The notes under the pieces: generated by a model
Database searches by the model: none
Seen by the model: the letters and a program-made list of their open reading frames with translations, nothing else
What the model was told of the DNA's origin: nothing
Made by a program: the position numbers and the translations under genes
From: Chitinophaga oryzae
GTDB taxonomy: Bacteria > Bacteroidota > Bacteroidia > Chitinophagales > Chitinophagaceae
Reading direction: 5' to 3'
Length of the DNA stretch: 64,000 bases
Assembly (NCBI RefSeq): GCF_012516375.2
Contig: NZ_CP051204.2
Span: forward strand, 1,178,001 to 1,242,000
Part shown: positions 9,254 through 18,864 of the stretch, one piece after another
Numbering within the stretch: position 1 is the stretch's first letter
Layout of the letters: every line of letters begins with the position of its first letter

Positions 9254-10066
9254 ATGACATTAAGTGAAAAAGAACTGCAGCATTTTAAGTATCCTATCGC
9301 TGTGCCGGGCGTAGGCATAGACATGCAGGATAAACTGAAAAACGCCCGCGTACTGGTAGTAGGCGCCGGTGGCCTCGGCAGCCCCGTGATGCAATACCTC
9401 AGCGCCAGCGGCGTTGGCGTCATCGGCATCGCCGACTATGGCGTGATCAATGATGAAGACATGCACCGTCAGCCGGTGTATCAAATGCAGGATATCCGCA
9501 AACATAAAGCGAAAATGGCTGCCAGCAGGCTGTGGGCGGTCAACCCGTACACCAAACACTACCCGATGCTGGTGCAGGCCAAACCGGAGAATATCGCCCT
9601 GTTGCTGCCCGGCTTCGACCTGGTGATCGATTGCACCCAGCACCAGCCTACGCACCTTCTGCTCAACGACGCCTGCGTGAAACACGACCTCCCGCTGGTG
9701 ATCGGCGAAGTACACAACTGGCAGGCATGGTACGGTGGTTTTAACATACTGATGCCCGATGGCAGCAGGTCCGCCACCTATCGCTGCGCCCTGCCGCTCA
9801 CGGAAGAATACCGCAACTTCGACGCCGGCGCGCTGGGCGCCACCCATGGTGCCACCGGCATGCATATCGTGCTTGAAGTGATCAAATACCTGATGGACGT
9901 GCCCGGCGGCCTCGCCGGTAAATTATACGGCGTCGACTATCTTCATAACCTCACCACCGTTCACGAACTCACCGTCAATGCCGAAGTGCTGGAAAATACC
10001 CGCACCGCCGGTATTCTTACGGCAGATGAATACGGGCTGGAGATCGTACCGGACGTAGAAGACTAA
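9254..10066 (+). CDS. ThiF/MoeB/HesA-like E1 adenylyltransferase
   Basis: A 270-residue protein with the E1-like ATP-binding fold. Nucleotide motif VLVVGAGGLGSPVMQYLSASG is at about residues 32-52, with an acidic residue in GIADYGVINDEDMHRQPVYQ and the arginine and lysine of RKHKAKMAA. LVIDCTQHQPTHLLLNDACV follows the family pattern. Such enzymes adenylate the C-terminus of a ubiquitin-like sulfur carrier (ThiS, MoaD). Odd: the paired CxxC zinc motifs of E. coli ThiF and MoeB are not seen; only YRCALP remains where the first pair would be, and NFDAGALG replaces the usual CAEAGVLG. No ThiS or MoaD gene is nearby. Substrate unknown. It is 16 nt after the kinase. Confidence 0.82.
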   Translation: MTLSEKELQHFKYPIAVPGVGIDMQDKLKNARVLVVGAGGLGSPVMQYLSASGVGVIGIADYGVINDEDMHRQPVYQMQDIRKHKAKMAASRLWAVNPYTKHYPMLVQAKPENIALLLPGFDLVIDCTQHQPTHLLLNDACVKHDLPLVIGEVHNWQAWYGGFNILMPDGSRSATYRCALPLTEEYRNFDAGALGATHGATGMHIVLEVIKYLMDVPGGLAGKLYGVDYLHNLTTVHELTVNAEVLENTRTAGILTADEYGLEIVPDVED

Positions 10067-10080
10067 ACTGTGATGGTTCA

Positions 10081-10986
10081 TCACAGCTTCAGGGTGCTGC
10101 GTAGTTCACCCACTTTCAGCTCGTGTTTCATACCCAGTTTCAGGGAATAGTTCTCCGGCTGATGCCCGGAAGGGAAGCCGAAACACACGGGGTAGTCGTA
10201 TTCCTTTACCATATTGTGGATGATCTCGTATTCCGTTTGACCGAAGGGGGTAGTGGTTTCCCTGCCATCAGTGAAAGCGCCTACCACCAGGCCGGCAAGT
10301 TTGTCGAGCCAGCCGGCGCGTTTGAGGTTATACATCATCCTGTCGATATTATAGCGGTACTCCCCGATATCTTCGAGCAGGAGGATTTTATCTTTGGTAT
10401 CGATCTGCGATTTGCTGCCGGAAGCATTGGCCAGCAGGGAGAGGTTGCCGCCTACCAGCAGGCCGGAGGCGCTGCCTTCGCGGTTCAGTGTATGCGAAGC
10501 CGTTGTATAGCGGTAGGACTTGCCTTTCAGCACGGCTGCCAGGCTGTTCACATATTCATCCTCAGCAGTTTCCGGCGTGATGCCGCTACACATCAGCGAG
10601 TGAATGGTAGGGATGCCGTAACGCTGATGGATATGGGCGTGCAGGGTGGTCACATCGCTGTAGCCACAGAGCCATTTGGGATGCTTGCGGAAACGGGTAA
10701 AATCGAGCTTGTCAAGTATACATACCATGCCGTAGCCGCCGCGTCCGAACACGATCGCCTTTATTTCGGGATCATCCAGCATGTCCTGAAGCTCTTCGAG
10801 CCGAAGTTCGTCCGGCGCAGAGAAATTATGAAAACTGGTACCCACCGTGATGCCCAGATGCACCCGGTAGCCCCAGGATGAAATTACGCCGGCAGCATAT
10901 TCGGCCGCCTGCAACTCCATTTTACTGCTGGGGCACATTACTCCTATCAGATCGCCTTTTTTCAGATATGGCGGAATTTTTACCAT
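10081..10986 (-). CDS. LD-carboxypeptidase (peptidase family S66)
   Basis: A 301-residue LdcA/MccF-type serine peptidase. LdcA members remove the terminal D-Ala from the tetrapeptide of recycled murein. Family motifs: GDLIGVMCPSS near the N-terminus; FGRGGYGMVCILDKLDF; the nucleophile motif GYSDVTTLHA (Ser in GYSD); the glutamate in LLLEDIGEYRYNIDRM; and a C-terminal histidine in FPSGHQPENYSL. All three catalytic positions seem present. No signal peptide, which agrees with a cytoplasmic recycling role. It converges on the ThiF-like gene with a 14-nt gap. Start ATG at 10986. Confidence 0.92.
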   Translation of the reverse strand: MVKIPPYLKKGDLIGVMCPSSKMELQAAEYAAGVISSWGYRVHLGITVGTSFHNFSAPDELRLEELQDMLDDPEIKAIVFGRGGYGMVCILDKLDFTRFRKHPKWLCGYSDVTTLHAHIHQRYGIPTIHSLMCSGITPETAEDEYVNSLAAVLKGKSYRYTTASHTLNREGSASGLLVGGNLSLLANASGSKSQIDTKDKILLLEDIGEYRYNIDRMMYNLKRAGWLDKLAGLVVGAFTDGRETTTPFGQTEYEIIHNMVKEYDYPVCFGFPSGHQPENYSLKLGMKHELKVGELRSTLKL

Positions 10987-10998
10987 TGTTCTTTTGTT

Positions 10999-11006
10999 TA
11001 CCTTTG
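10999..11006 (+). promoter_or_regulatory. -7 box TACCTTTG before metG
   Basis: Matches TAnnTTTG; it would give a leader of about 100 nt. No TTTG at 19-nt spacing, so only the -7 part is supported. Confidence 0.35.
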
Positions 11007-11114
11007 CAGATTAGTGAATACTTTTACTATTCGCTGACTAAGGTGATAAATTGTTTGGTGATTCCAAAAACAAAAACGAGAAAAGAAATTTATTTAAGCA
11101 TTCTTTAAGATAGT

Positions 11115-13232
11115 ATGGGAAATTTTAACAGATATCTAATAACTGCGGCGCTACCTTATGCCAATGGCCCTGTCCACATTGGACACCTGGCTGGCTGCTA
11201 CCTGCCCGCAGATATTTACGTGCGTTATCTGCGCGCTAAAAAGGCAGATGTAAAATTTATTTGCGGTTCTGACGAACACGGGGTACCTATCACCATCAAG
11301 GCGATGAAAGAGAATGTAACCCCGCAGGACGTCGTAGACCGTTACCACAAAATCATCGGCGACAGCTTCGCCGCCATGGGCATCTCTTTCGATATTTTCG
11401 CACGCACCAGCGCTCCCATACACCATACCACTGCGTCCGACTTTTTCCTGAAGATGTACAATGACGGCCTTTTTGAAGAAAAAGAATCGGAACAGTACTT
11501 CGACCCGGAAAAACAGGTTTTCCTGGCCGACCGCTATATTATCGGCACCTGCCCCAAATGCGGCAACGATAAAGCCTATGGCGACCAGTGCGAACGCTGC
11601 GGCACTTCCCTGAGCCCGGATGAACTGATCAACCCGCACTCAGCCCTCAGCAACGCTGTGCCGGTAAAAAAAGCGACCAAACACTGGTACATGCCCCTTC
11701 AGAACTATGAACCATGGCTGAAGGAATGGCTGCTGGAAGGTCATAAAGACTGGAAGAATAACGTGTACGGCCAGTGCAAAAGCTGGCTGGACGCCGGCCT
11801 GCAAAGCCGCGCCATGACGCGTGACAGCAACTGGGGAATCAAAGTGCCACTGCCCGACGCTGAAGGCAAAGTGCTGTACGTATGGTTTGACGCGCCCATC
11901 GGCTACATCTCCGCCACCAAAGAACTGACACCCGACTGGGCCGACTACTGGTGCAAGGATGACACCAAGCTGGTGCACTTCATCGGGAAAGACAATATCG
12001 TGTTCCACTGTATCATCTTCCCGGCCATGCTGAAGGCCCACGGCGGATTCGTGCTGCCGGAAAACGTACCGGCCAACGAGTTCCTGAACATCGAAGGCGA
12101 AAAAGTATCCACTTCCCGCAACTGGGCCGTATGGATACACGATTATATCAAGGATTTCCCTGACCAGCAGGATGTACTCCGGTACGTACTGTGCGCCACC
12201 GCCCCGGAAACAAAAGACAACGACTTCACCTGGAAAGACTTCCAGACCCGCAATAACAGCGAACTGGTGGCCAACCTGGGCAACTTCGTGAACCGTACCA
12301 TGGTGCTCACTCATAAGTTGTGCGGTGGTAAAGTGCCCCGCCTGCATGAAGAGGTGGCAGATGATACCGATAAAGAAATGCTGGCGGCTTTCCAGGCAAC
12401 GAAAGAAAGCGTGGAAGCCAGCCTGGAAGCTTACCGTTTCCGCGAAGCGCAAGCCGGCATGATGGACCTTGCCGATCAGGGCAATAAATATATGCAGAAA
12501 AAAGAGCCATGGATCCTGGCCAAGGCCATCGAAAATATCAAAGCAGGCAAACCTGCGGGCGATTACACAGAGGCAGACATCCCTGCATTACAGGCTAAAA
12601 TAGACAATTGCCTGCATATATGCCTGCAGCTGATGGCTAATCTGGCGATCCTCAGCAATCCATTCCTGCCCTTCACTTCCCGGAAAATCTGTCATCTCCT
12701 GAAAGTGGTAGACCGTATGCTGGAATGGGAAAACGCAGGCAGCGCCAAACTGGTGAGCGTAGGCTACTCCCTGCGTGAACCGGAACTGCTGTTTAAGAAA
12801 ATTGAAGATGATACCATCGCGGCACAGGTGGAGAAACTGCATGCAGGCCTCGTGAAGCCGGCTGCAGAAGCAGCACCCGTCGCAGCGCAGCCCGCAGCAC
12901 CGGCCAAAGCAGAGATACAGTACGACGATTTCGCCAAACTGGACCTGCGCGTAGGCACCATCATACAGGCGGAGAAAGTGGAAAAAGCGGATAAACTGCT
13001 CAAACTGCTGGTAGACATCGGTACAGAACAGCGTACAGTCGTTTCCGGTATAGCCATGCACTTCAATCCTGCCGACATCATCGGCAAGCAGGTGACCCTG
13101 GTCGCCAACCTGGCCCCCCGTAAAATGCGCGGTATCGAAAGCCAGGGTATGATACTCATGGCGGAAGACAACGGTAAACTGGTATTTGTGAACCCGGCAG
13201 AAACGGTTGCTCCCGGCAGCGGTGTTAGCTGA
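11115..13232 (+). CDS. metG: Methionyl-tRNA synthetase
   Basis: A 705-residue class I synthetase that charges tRNA-Met in the cytoplasm. The HIGH motif is at residues 21-24 ([12 protein letters not shown]). A zinc knuckle, CPKC and CERC, lies at about residues 152-168. The KMSKS loop is present as KVSTS at residues 330-334, a variant with Thr for the second Lys. The anticodon-binding helical domain covers about 400-555. A C-terminal tRNA-binding OB domain (about 600-705; [21 protein letters not shown] and [15 protein letters not shown]) is fused after an Ala/Pro-rich linker. This is the long, dimer-forming type. It ends directly at the start of palindrome A. Confidence 0.97.
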   Translation: MGNFNRYLITAALPYANGPVHIGHLAGCYLPADIYVRYLRAKKADVKFICGSDEHGVPITIKAMKENVTPQDVVDRYHKIIGDSFAAMGISFDIFARTSAPIHHTTASDFFLKMYNDGLFEEKESEQYFDPEKQVFLADRYIIGTCPKCGNDKAYGDQCERCGTSLSPDELINPHSALSNAVPVKKATKHWYMPLQNYEPWLKEWLLEGHKDWKNNVYGQCKSWLDAGLQSRAMTRDSNWGIKVPLPDAEGKVLYVWFDAPIGYISATKELTPDWADYWCKDDTKLVHFIGKDNIVFHCIIFPAMLKAHGGFVLPENVPANEFLNIEGEKVSTSRNWAVWIHDYIKDFPDQQDVLRYVLCATAPETKDNDFTWKDFQTRNNSELVANLGNFVNRTMVLTHKLCGGKVPRLHEEVADDTDKEMLAAFQATKESVEASLEAYRFREAQAGMMDLADQGNKYMQKKEPWILAKAIENIKAGKPAGDYTEADIPALQAKIDNCLHICLQLMANLAILSNPFLPFTSRKICHLLKVVDRMLEWENAGSAKLVSVGYSLREPELLFKKIEDDTIAAQVEKLHAGLVKPAAEAAPVAAQPAAPAKAEIQYDDFAKLDLRVGTIIQAEKVEKADKLLKLLVDIGTEQRTVVSGIAMHFNPADIIGKQVTLVANLAPRKMRGIESQGMILMAEDNGKLVFVNPAETVAPGSGVS

Positions 13233-13422
13233 TCACGCAAAGGATTATAAGTAAGCAAAGAACGCAAAGGAGCGAAGACCACCTTTCAGATCCTGTGATG
13301 TATGTACGATCTCCGTCATACTCAGACAAATACGATCTGAAAGGTGGTCTTCGCTCCTTTGCGTTCTTAAACTATCAGCAAAAAACTTTGCGTCTTTGCG
13401 AGCCGCCGGTGTCTTTGCGTGA
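13233..13422. repeat. Octad-arm palindrome A (CTTTGCG family)
   Basis: Begins on the base after the metG stop with TCACGCAAAG and ends with CTTTGCGTGA. The left arm has GCAAA units at irregular 8-18 nt spacing; the right arm has CTTTGCGT, CTTTGCGA and CTTTGCGT. It encloses the 35-bp hairpin at 13258-13368. Related elements lie at 27458-27669 and 48860-49354. Confidence 0.8.
13258..13368. terminator. Long hairpin after metG
   Basis: A perfect 35-bp inverted repeat (13258-13292 with 13334-13368), loop 41 nt. No T-tract follows on either strand, so it may protect the mRNA 3' end or block transcription from both sides instead of acting as a classic terminator. Its left stem shares the 10-mer AGCGAAGACC with the hairpin at 2855-2907. 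Confidence 0.6.
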
Positions 13423-13462
13423 AAAAAAATCCTAAATTCAAGGATCATAAAAGGCTAAAGCT

Positions 13463-15862
13463 ATGCAAAGACACATCAACAAAGTAGCCGTCCTCGGCTC
13501 GGGAGTAATGGGATCAAGAATTGCCTGCCACTTTGCAGGTATCGGCGTACAGGTTTTACTGCTGGATATAGCGCCGAAAGAGCTGAATGATACTGAAAAG
13601 AAAAAGAACCTCTCGCTGGAGAGCCCTGCTGTGAAGAACCGGATTGTGAACGATGCGTTGCAAGCTGCCATAAAATCAAACCCCTCGCCGGTATACACCA
13701 AAGATGTGATCAAACGCATTAAAACCGGCAACTTCACCGACGACATGAAACGGATAGCGGATGTGGACTGGATCATCGAAGTGGTCGTGGAAAACCTGAA
13801 CATCAAAAAATCCGTGTTCGAACAGGTGGAGAAATTCCGTAAACCCGGCACCCTCATCACTTCCAATACCTCCGGTATCCCCATCCACCTGATGACGGAC
13901 GGCCGCAGTGAAGATTTTCAGAAACATTTCTGCGGTACCCACTTCTTTAACCCGCCGCGCTACCTGCGCCTGCTCGAAATTATACCCACCCCGCATACAG
14001 ACCCCGCTGTGATCGATTTCCTGATGCACTACGGTGACCTGTACCTCGGCAAAACCACCGTGCTCTGTAAAGACACGCCGGCATTCATTGCCAACAGGGT
14101 AGGGGTATATTCCATCATGGCCATCTTCCATATCATGCAGGAAATGGGCCTGGGCATCGACGAAGTGGATGCGCTGACAGGCCCGGTGATAGGCCGCCCC
14201 AAGTCAGCCACCTTCCGCACGGCAGATGTGGTAGGGATCGATACCCTCGTCAAAGTGGCCAAAGGCGTGAAAGAAAACTGTCCCAACGATGAAGAAGCCG
14301 CTATCTTCGATATCCCTCCCTTCCTTCAGAAAGTGGTGGATAACAACTGGTTGGGTGATAAAACAGGACAAGGCTTTTACAAAAAAACGAAAGGAGAGGG
14401 CGGCAAGGAAATTCTTACGCTCAACCTGCAAACGATGGAATACGGGCCCAAACAGAAGCCCAAATTCGCCAGCATCGATGCCGCCAAACCGGTGGAAGAC
14501 CTGAAACAACGGCTCCGCATGCTGGCAGCCGCCACAGATAAAGCGGGACAGTTCTACCAACAGTTCCATGCCCGCCTCTTCGCTTACGTGTCCCACCGCA
14601 TCCCGGAAATAGCTGACGATATCTACAAAGTTGACGACGCCATGAAAGCCGGCTTCGGCTGGGAGATAGGCCCCTTCGAAAGCTGGGACCTGCTGGGAGT
14701 GGAAGCATCCGTGAAACTGGTGGAAGAAAAAGGCCTCACCGTAGCACAATGGGTGAAAGACATGCTGGGTAAAGGCATCAAAAGCTTCTACAAAGCAGAA
14801 AACGGCAAGAAATTCTACTACGATATCGCTACCCAGGCATATAAAACCGTACCGGGTGAAGGCGAATTCATTATACTGGAAAACTTCTCCAATAACATCG
14901 TCTGGAAAAACAGCGCCTGCAACCTGATAGACATCGGCGACGGCGTGGTGTGCTTCGACTGGAAAACCAAGATGAACACCATCGGCGGTGAAGTACTGGA
15001 AGGACTGAACAAGGCGGTAGACCGCGCCGAGAAAGACTTCCGCGGCCTCGTGGTAGGCAACGAAGGCACCAACTTCTCCGCCGGCGCCAATGTAGGCATG
15101 ATCTTCATGCTGGCTGCCGAACAGGAATACGATGAGCTGGACATGGCGGTACGCCTCTTCCAGCGTTCTACCATGCGCCTGCGCTATTCTTCCATCCCCG
15201 TGGTAGTGGCCCCGCATGCGCTGACCCTCGGCGGCGGCTGCGAAATGGCGCTGCACGCCGATAAAGTACAGGCTGCCGCAGAAACCTACATCGGCCTCGT
15301 GGAACTGGGCGTAGGCCTGATCCCCGGCGGCGGCGGCACCAAAGAAATGGCCCTCCGCGCCAGCCTCGAATTCAAGGAAGGCCGCATCGAGGAAGAACCG
15401 CTGAAAGACTACTTCATGACCGTTGCCACCGCTAAAGTGGCCACCTCCGGTTTTGAAGGCTTCGATATGGGCGTGCTCCGTAAAGGACATGACGAGGTGA
15501 CCATGAACGCCTCCCGCCTGATTGCCGACGCCAAACGCAGCGTGATAGCGCTGGCAGACGAAGGCTATACCCAACCAGTGGAACGGACAGACATCAAGGT
15601 AATGGGCCGCAGCGCACTGGGAGCCCTGCTCGCCGGCGTATATGCCATGCGGTTTGGTAACTACATCTCCGACCACGATCAGAAAGTGGCCAACAAACTG
15701 GCATATGTGATGTGTGGCGGCGACCTCACGGAACCGTCTTTCGTGAGTGAACAATACCTGCTGGACCTGGAAAGAGAAGCCTTCCTGAGCCTCTGCGGTG
15801 AACGCAAAACACTGGAACGCCTGCAAAGCGTGATCAAAACAGGCAAGCCGGTACGTAACTGA
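13463..15862 (+). CDS. 3-hydroxyacyl-CoA dehydrogenase / enoyl-CoA hydratase fusion (FadN-like)
   Basis: A 799-residue beta-oxidation enzyme with the domain order of B. subtilis FadN: dehydrogenase first, hydratase last, the reverse of E. coli FadB. N-terminal NAD-binding site VLGSGVMGSRIACHFAG at about residues 9-25; HFFNPPRYLRLLEIIPT carries the catalytic His; KDTPAFIANRVGVY and a second dehydrogenase C-domain follow. The crotonase part (from about 480) has FSAGANVGMIF and LTLGGGCEMALHADKVQ, then IGLVELGVGLIPGGGGTKEM with the oxyanion and glutamate positions. It should convert enoyl-CoA through hydroxyacyl-CoA to ketoacyl-CoA. No thiolase or acyl-CoA dehydrogenase is adjacent; a terminator follows. 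Start ATG 13463, beginning MQRHINKVAVLGSG. Confidence 0.94.
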   Translation: MQRHINKVAVLGSGVMGSRIACHFAGIGVQVLLLDIAPKELNDTEKKKNLSLESPAVKNRIVNDALQAAIKSNPSPVYTKDVIKRIKTGNFTDDMKRIADVDWIIEVVVENLNIKKSVFEQVEKFRKPGTLITSNTSGIPIHLMTDGRSEDFQKHFCGTHFFNPPRYLRLLEIIPTPHTDPAVIDFLMHYGDLYLGKTTVLCKDTPAFIANRVGVYSIMAIFHIMQEMGLGIDEVDALTGPVIGRPKSATFRTADVVGIDTLVKVAKGVKENCPNDEEAAIFDIPPFLQKVVDNNWLGDKTGQGFYKKTKGEGGKEILTLNLQTMEYGPKQKPKFASIDAAKPVEDLKQRLRMLAAATDKAGQFYQQFHARLFAYVSHRIPEIADDIYKVDDAMKAGFGWEIGPFESWDLLGVEASVKLVEEKGLTVAQWVKDMLGKGIKSFYKAENGKKFYYDIATQAYKTVPGEGEFIILENFSNNIVWKNSACNLIDIGDGVVCFDWKTKMNTIGGEVLEGLNKAVDRAEKDFRGLVVGNEGTNFSAGANVGMIFMLAAEQEYDELDMAVRLFQRSTMRLRYSSIPVVVAPHALTLGGGCEMALHADKVQAAAETYIGLVELGVGLIPGGGGTKEMALRASLEFKEGRIEEEPLKDYFMTVATAKVATSGFEGFDMGVLRKGHDEVTMNASRLIADAKRSVIALADEGYTQPVERTDIKVMGRSALGALLAGVYAMRFGNYISDHDQKVANKLAYVMCGGDLTEPSFVSEQYLLDLEREAFLSLCGERKTLERLQSVIKTGKPVRN

Positions 15863-15883
15863 TAATTCCCGTCTTATCAACAT

Positions 15884-15946
15884 AAAGGGAAATACAGGGG
15901 AGATTTCGCCATAAGATCTTTCACTGTGTTTCCCTTTTCTTTTTTC
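15884..15946 (+). terminator. Intrinsic terminator after the FadN-like gene
   Basis: AAAGGGAAATACAG (15884-15897) pairs with CTGTGTTTCCCTTT (15924-15937) with one mismatch, then a T-rich tail TCTTTTTTC. Confidence 0.7.
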
Positions 15947-15972
15947 ATCATGTTAAAACACCAAAGCCAGCT

Positions 15973-16866
15973 GTGTCTATCCTGTCCTTACAAAATATTT
16001 CAAAGAAATTCGGCGCTGTGCAGGCTTTGTCCGGCGTGTCGTTCGACGTGCCGCAGGGCGCTGTTTACGGTATCCTCGGCCCGAACGGGAGTGGTAAAAC
16101 CACCCTGTTGGGCATCGTGACCGATGTCCTGAAAGCCGACACGGGCAGCTTCACCCTGTTCGATCAACCTGCCGCTGCCCGTCAGCGCCGGCAGATAGGG
16201 ACTTTGCTGGAAACGCCCAATTTTTACCACTATCTCAGCGGATACCGCAACCTGGAGATAGCCGCGGCCATTAAACAACGGGACAAACAGGACATCGGGC
16301 GGGTGCTGGAAATATGCGGCCTTGCCACCCGGCAGCATGCGGCTTTTAAAACCTATTCCCTCGGGATGAAACAACGGTTGGCCATCGCAGCAGTGCTGTT
16401 GGGCGATCCGGAAGTGCTGATACTGGATGAGCCTACCAACGGGCTGGACCCCGCCGGCATTGCGGAAGTAAGGGAACTGGTGCGGGGCCTGGCCAGCGCC
16501 GGTAAAACCATTATCCTCGCCAGCCATCTCCTCGATGAAGTAGAGAAAGTATGCACCCACGTGGCCATCCTGCGCAATGGCAGGCTGCTGCGCTCCGGCA
16601 GCGTAGACGTCGTGATCGCCCGCCATGACTACCTGGAGCTGGCCGCTGCGGATAATGAAACGCTTAAAACAGCACTGCTGGCCTATCCGGGCTGTACCAG
16701 CGTACAGCTCAACGGCAGCGTGGTAACGGCGGTATTTGACACGCCGCCGGAACCGGCGCAGGTCAACAGCTATCTGGCACAGCAGGGCATCTGGCTGCAA
16801 CACCTGCAACTCCGCAAAAAGAGCCTCGAAAAAGCATTCCTGGAAATAACCAACGATCCCGCATGA
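15973..16866 (+). CDS. ABC transporter ATP-binding protein
   Basis: A 297-residue ATPase of the ABC-2 type (CcmA/NatA-like). Walker A GPNGSGKTT is at about residues 37-45, the signature motif is degenerate as YSLGMKQRL, Walker B is VLILDEPTNGLDP and the H-loop is ILASHLLDE. The C-terminal 80 residues beyond the H-loop resemble the regulatory tail of antibiotic or bacteriocin exporters, but no substrate can be named. The start is GTG at 15973 (SILSLQNISKKFG follows); the only nearby ATG is in another frame. The stop overlaps the next ATG by 4 nt (ATGA), so the two genes are coupled. Confidence 0.92.
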   Translation: MSILSLQNISKKFGAVQALSGVSFDVPQGAVYGILGPNGSGKTTLLGIVTDVLKADTGSFTLFDQPAAARQRRQIGTLLETPNFYHYLSGYRNLEIAAAIKQRDKQDIGRVLEICGLATRQHAAFKTYSLGMKQRLAIAAVLLGDPEVLILDEPTNGLDPAGIAEVRELVRGLASAGKTIILASHLLDEVEKVCTHVAILRNGRLLRSGSVDVVIARHDYLELAAADNETLKTALLAYPGCTSVQLNGSVVTAVFDTPPEPAQVNSYLAQQGIWLQHLQLRKKSLEKAFLEITNDPA

Positions 16867-17648
16867 AACAACTACTCTATACCGAATGGCTGAAAGTAAA
16901 GAACTACCGCACTTTCTGGATAATGCTGCTCGTGGCGGTCATTGTGATACCGGCGGGCAATTACGTGCCGGCACAGGTCATGTCCAGCAACGACCTGGAA
17001 CAGGCGGCTAAAATGCTGGGCCAATCCCCTTTCGGGTTCCCGGTCGTCTGGCAAACGGTCGCCAATATCAGCAGTTACATGACTGCCTTGCTGGGACTGA
17101 TGCTCATCATCCTGGTGACGAATGAATATACTTTCCGTACCAACCGGCAAAACATCATCGACGGGTGGGAACGCCGGCAGTTTGTGTACGCCAAACTGAT
17201 ATGGGTGGTGTTGTTGTCGCTGGCAGCGCTGCTGACGGCCGTGCTCACCGCCTTCGTATGCGGCCTGGTGTACGGCAGCAAAAGCTTCAGCCTGGAAGGT
17301 TTCAGTTACATGTGGTATTACTGGCTGCAGGTAGTGCTGGAACTCTGCCTGGCCTTACTGGCGGCTGTATTGGTGAAAAGGGCCGGCTTCGCCATGGCTA
17401 TTTTCCTGGGATACATCATGATGCTGGAACAAACGCTGGTATTGCTGCTGAAGAAATACGCCGGCCCCGTCGGAGGGCTGCTGCCCCTGCAAACAGGCGA
17501 CGAACTGCTGCCTTTCCCCCTGGTGGGAAAAATGGTGAATAATATGTCAGACCGTTACGACGACAGCGTTTACCTGACCTTTCTGCTGGGGTATATCGCG
17601 CTGATCATCTACCTGGTTTTCAGGAAAGTATTAAAGTCGGATTTGTAA
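16863..17648 (+). CDS. ABC-2 type transporter permease
   Basis: A 261-residue membrane protein with about six predicted transmembrane segments (starting TFWIMLLVAVIVIPAGNYV, then TALLGLMLIILVTNEYTF and four more). The motif NEYTFRTNRQNIIDGWERRQF after TM2 is typical of ABC-2 permeases paired with a separate ATPase. It is the partner of the ATPase just upstream (4-nt overlap). Together they would export, or give immunity to, an unknown compound. The next gene, surE, is 85 nt away and has its own -7 box. Confidence 0.87.
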   Translation: MKQLLYTEWLKVKNYRTFWIMLLVAVIVIPAGNYVPAQVMSSNDLEQAAKMLGQSPFGFPVVWQTVANISSYMTALLGLMLIILVTNEYTFRTNRQNIIDGWERRQFVYAKLIWVVLLSLAALLTAVLTAFVCGLVYGSKSFSLEGFSYMWYYWLQVVLELCLALLAAVLVKRAGFAMAIFLGYIMMLEQTLVLLLKKYAGPVGGLLPLQTGDELLPFPLVGKMVNNMSDRYDDSVYLTFLLGYIALIIYLVFRKVLKSDL

Positions 17649-17700
17649 AAAAAGATATATATTTCACATTCTTTTAAAGCGAAATGTTTGCGAGAGAGCG

Positions 17701-17708
17701 TAAATTTG
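17701..17708 (+). promoter_or_regulatory. -7 box TAAATTTG before surE
   Basis: Matches TAnnTTTG; transcription would start about 15-20 nt before the surE ATG. TTTG at 17687-17690 is only 10 nt upstream. Confidence 0.35.
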
Positions 17709-17733
17709 TTGAGCTAAGCAAAAAACGTGAAAT

Positions 17734-18510
17734 ATGGAAAAACAGGAGCGCATCATATTAGTGACGAATGACGATGGTATAACAGCGCCGGGCATACGGG
17801 CTTTGATTGAGGCAGTGCGGCCGTTGGGCAAGGTGGTGGTAGTGGCGCCGGACAGTCCGCAGTCAGGCATGGGGCATGCGATCACTATTGGCGTACCTTT
17901 GCGATTGAACCAGGTAGATATTTTTGAAGATATAGAAGCATGGCAATGTTCCGGTACCCCGGTGGACTGTGTGAAACTGGCGAGAGATAAAATACTGCAC
18001 CGCAAACCGGATATCTGTGTAAGCGGTATCAACCACGGCGCCAATCATTCTATCAACGTAATATATTCAGGCACCATGTCTGCAGCTATGGAAGCGGCCA
18101 TCGAAGGTATCCCTTCGGCTGGTTTTTCTTTCCTGGAATACAGCTACGATGCTGACTTTTCGCTGCCGGCCAGCGTAGCCCGAGAAGTGACGGAAAGGAT
18201 GCTGCGCTCCGATCTGCCCGCCGGTAGCCTCTTCAATGTGAATATACCGATAGTAGATAAAAAGGATTTCAAAGGACTGCGCCTTTGCCGCCAGGCAGAT
18301 GCCAAATGGGTGGAAGAATTCGACGAACGCCGTGACCCGCACGGTAAAAAATATTACTGGCTCACCGGCGAGTTCAAAAACAGGGACGTGGGAGAAGATA
18401 CGGACGTATGGGCGCTGGAAAACAACTATGCCTCTGTAGTACCGGTACAGTTTGACCTGACCAACTACAAGCTGAAGAAGCAGCTGGAGGAATCCTGGAA
18501 GGATCTCTAA
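17734..18510 (+). CDS. surE: 5'-nucleotidase SurE
   Basis: A 258-residue metal-dependent nucleotidase that removes phosphate from nucleoside 5'- and 3'-monophosphates. The catalytic metal site is at the N-terminus (LVTNDDGITAPGI, Asp13-Asp14), with VVAPDSPQSGMGHAIT next and the strongly conserved SGINHGANHSINVIYSGTMSAAMEA loop. Full family length. Probably the first gene of a small run with the membrane protein (33-nt gap) and lpxB (18-nt gap). Confidence 0.96.
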   Translation: MEKQERIILVTNDDGITAPGIRALIEAVRPLGKVVVVAPDSPQSGMGHAITIGVPLRLNQVDIFEDIEAWQCSGTPVDCVKLARDKILHRKPDICVSGINHGANHSINVIYSGTMSAAMEAAIEGIPSAGFSFLEYSYDADFSLPASVAREVTERMLRSDLPAGSLFNVNIPIVDKKDFKGLRLCRQADAKWVEEFDERRDPHGKKYYWLTGEFKNRDVGEDTDVWALENNYASVVPVQFDLTNYKLKKQLEESWKDL

Positions 18511-18543
18511 GAACCAAGGCACTATTGCCACTATTATAACCTT

Positions 18544-18846
18544 ATGTTGAAAAAAGACAATCTTTCGTTAGGAATTGTACTGGGGCTGATAACTCCGCTG
18601 GTAGCATTTTTCCTTTATTATTTTTTCCTTATCAGACCCCATAATAATATAGGGCTGGGACAGTTTTTCAGTATCCTGAAAGACAACCGGCAAATGCTTC
18701 CCAAAATAGTGAGTATCTGCCTGTTGCTGAACGGACTCGTCTTTTTTCTGTATACCAGGACCCGGAAAGATATCACCGCCAAGGGCATCTTCCTGGTGAC
18801 AATGCTGTATGCCATTGTCATCCTGTTACTTAAACTGATCAGATAA
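18544..18846 (+). CDS. Small membrane protein between surE and lpxB
   Basis: A 100-residue protein with three hydrophobic segments: about residues 9-30 (GIVLGLITPLVAFFLYYFFL), 53-70 (KIVSICLLLNGLVFFLY) and 80-98. Basic residues lie at the N-terminus and between helices 2 and 3. I do not recognise a named family. Its tight place between surE and lpxB suggests co-transcription and perhaps an envelope role, which is inference only. Confidence 0.75.
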   Translation: MLKKDNLSLGIVLGLITPLVAFFLYYFFLIRPHNNIGLGQFFSILKDNRQMLPKIVSICLLLNGLVFFLYTRTRKDITAKGIFLVTMLYAIVILLLKLIR

Positions 18847-18864
18847 TTTTTAATAAACACCAGA

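Noticed and set aside
14204..15883. Reverse frame of 559 codons opposite the FadN-like gene
   Set aside because: High-GC third-position shadow; His/Phe/Val/Gly-rich, with no recognisable domain.
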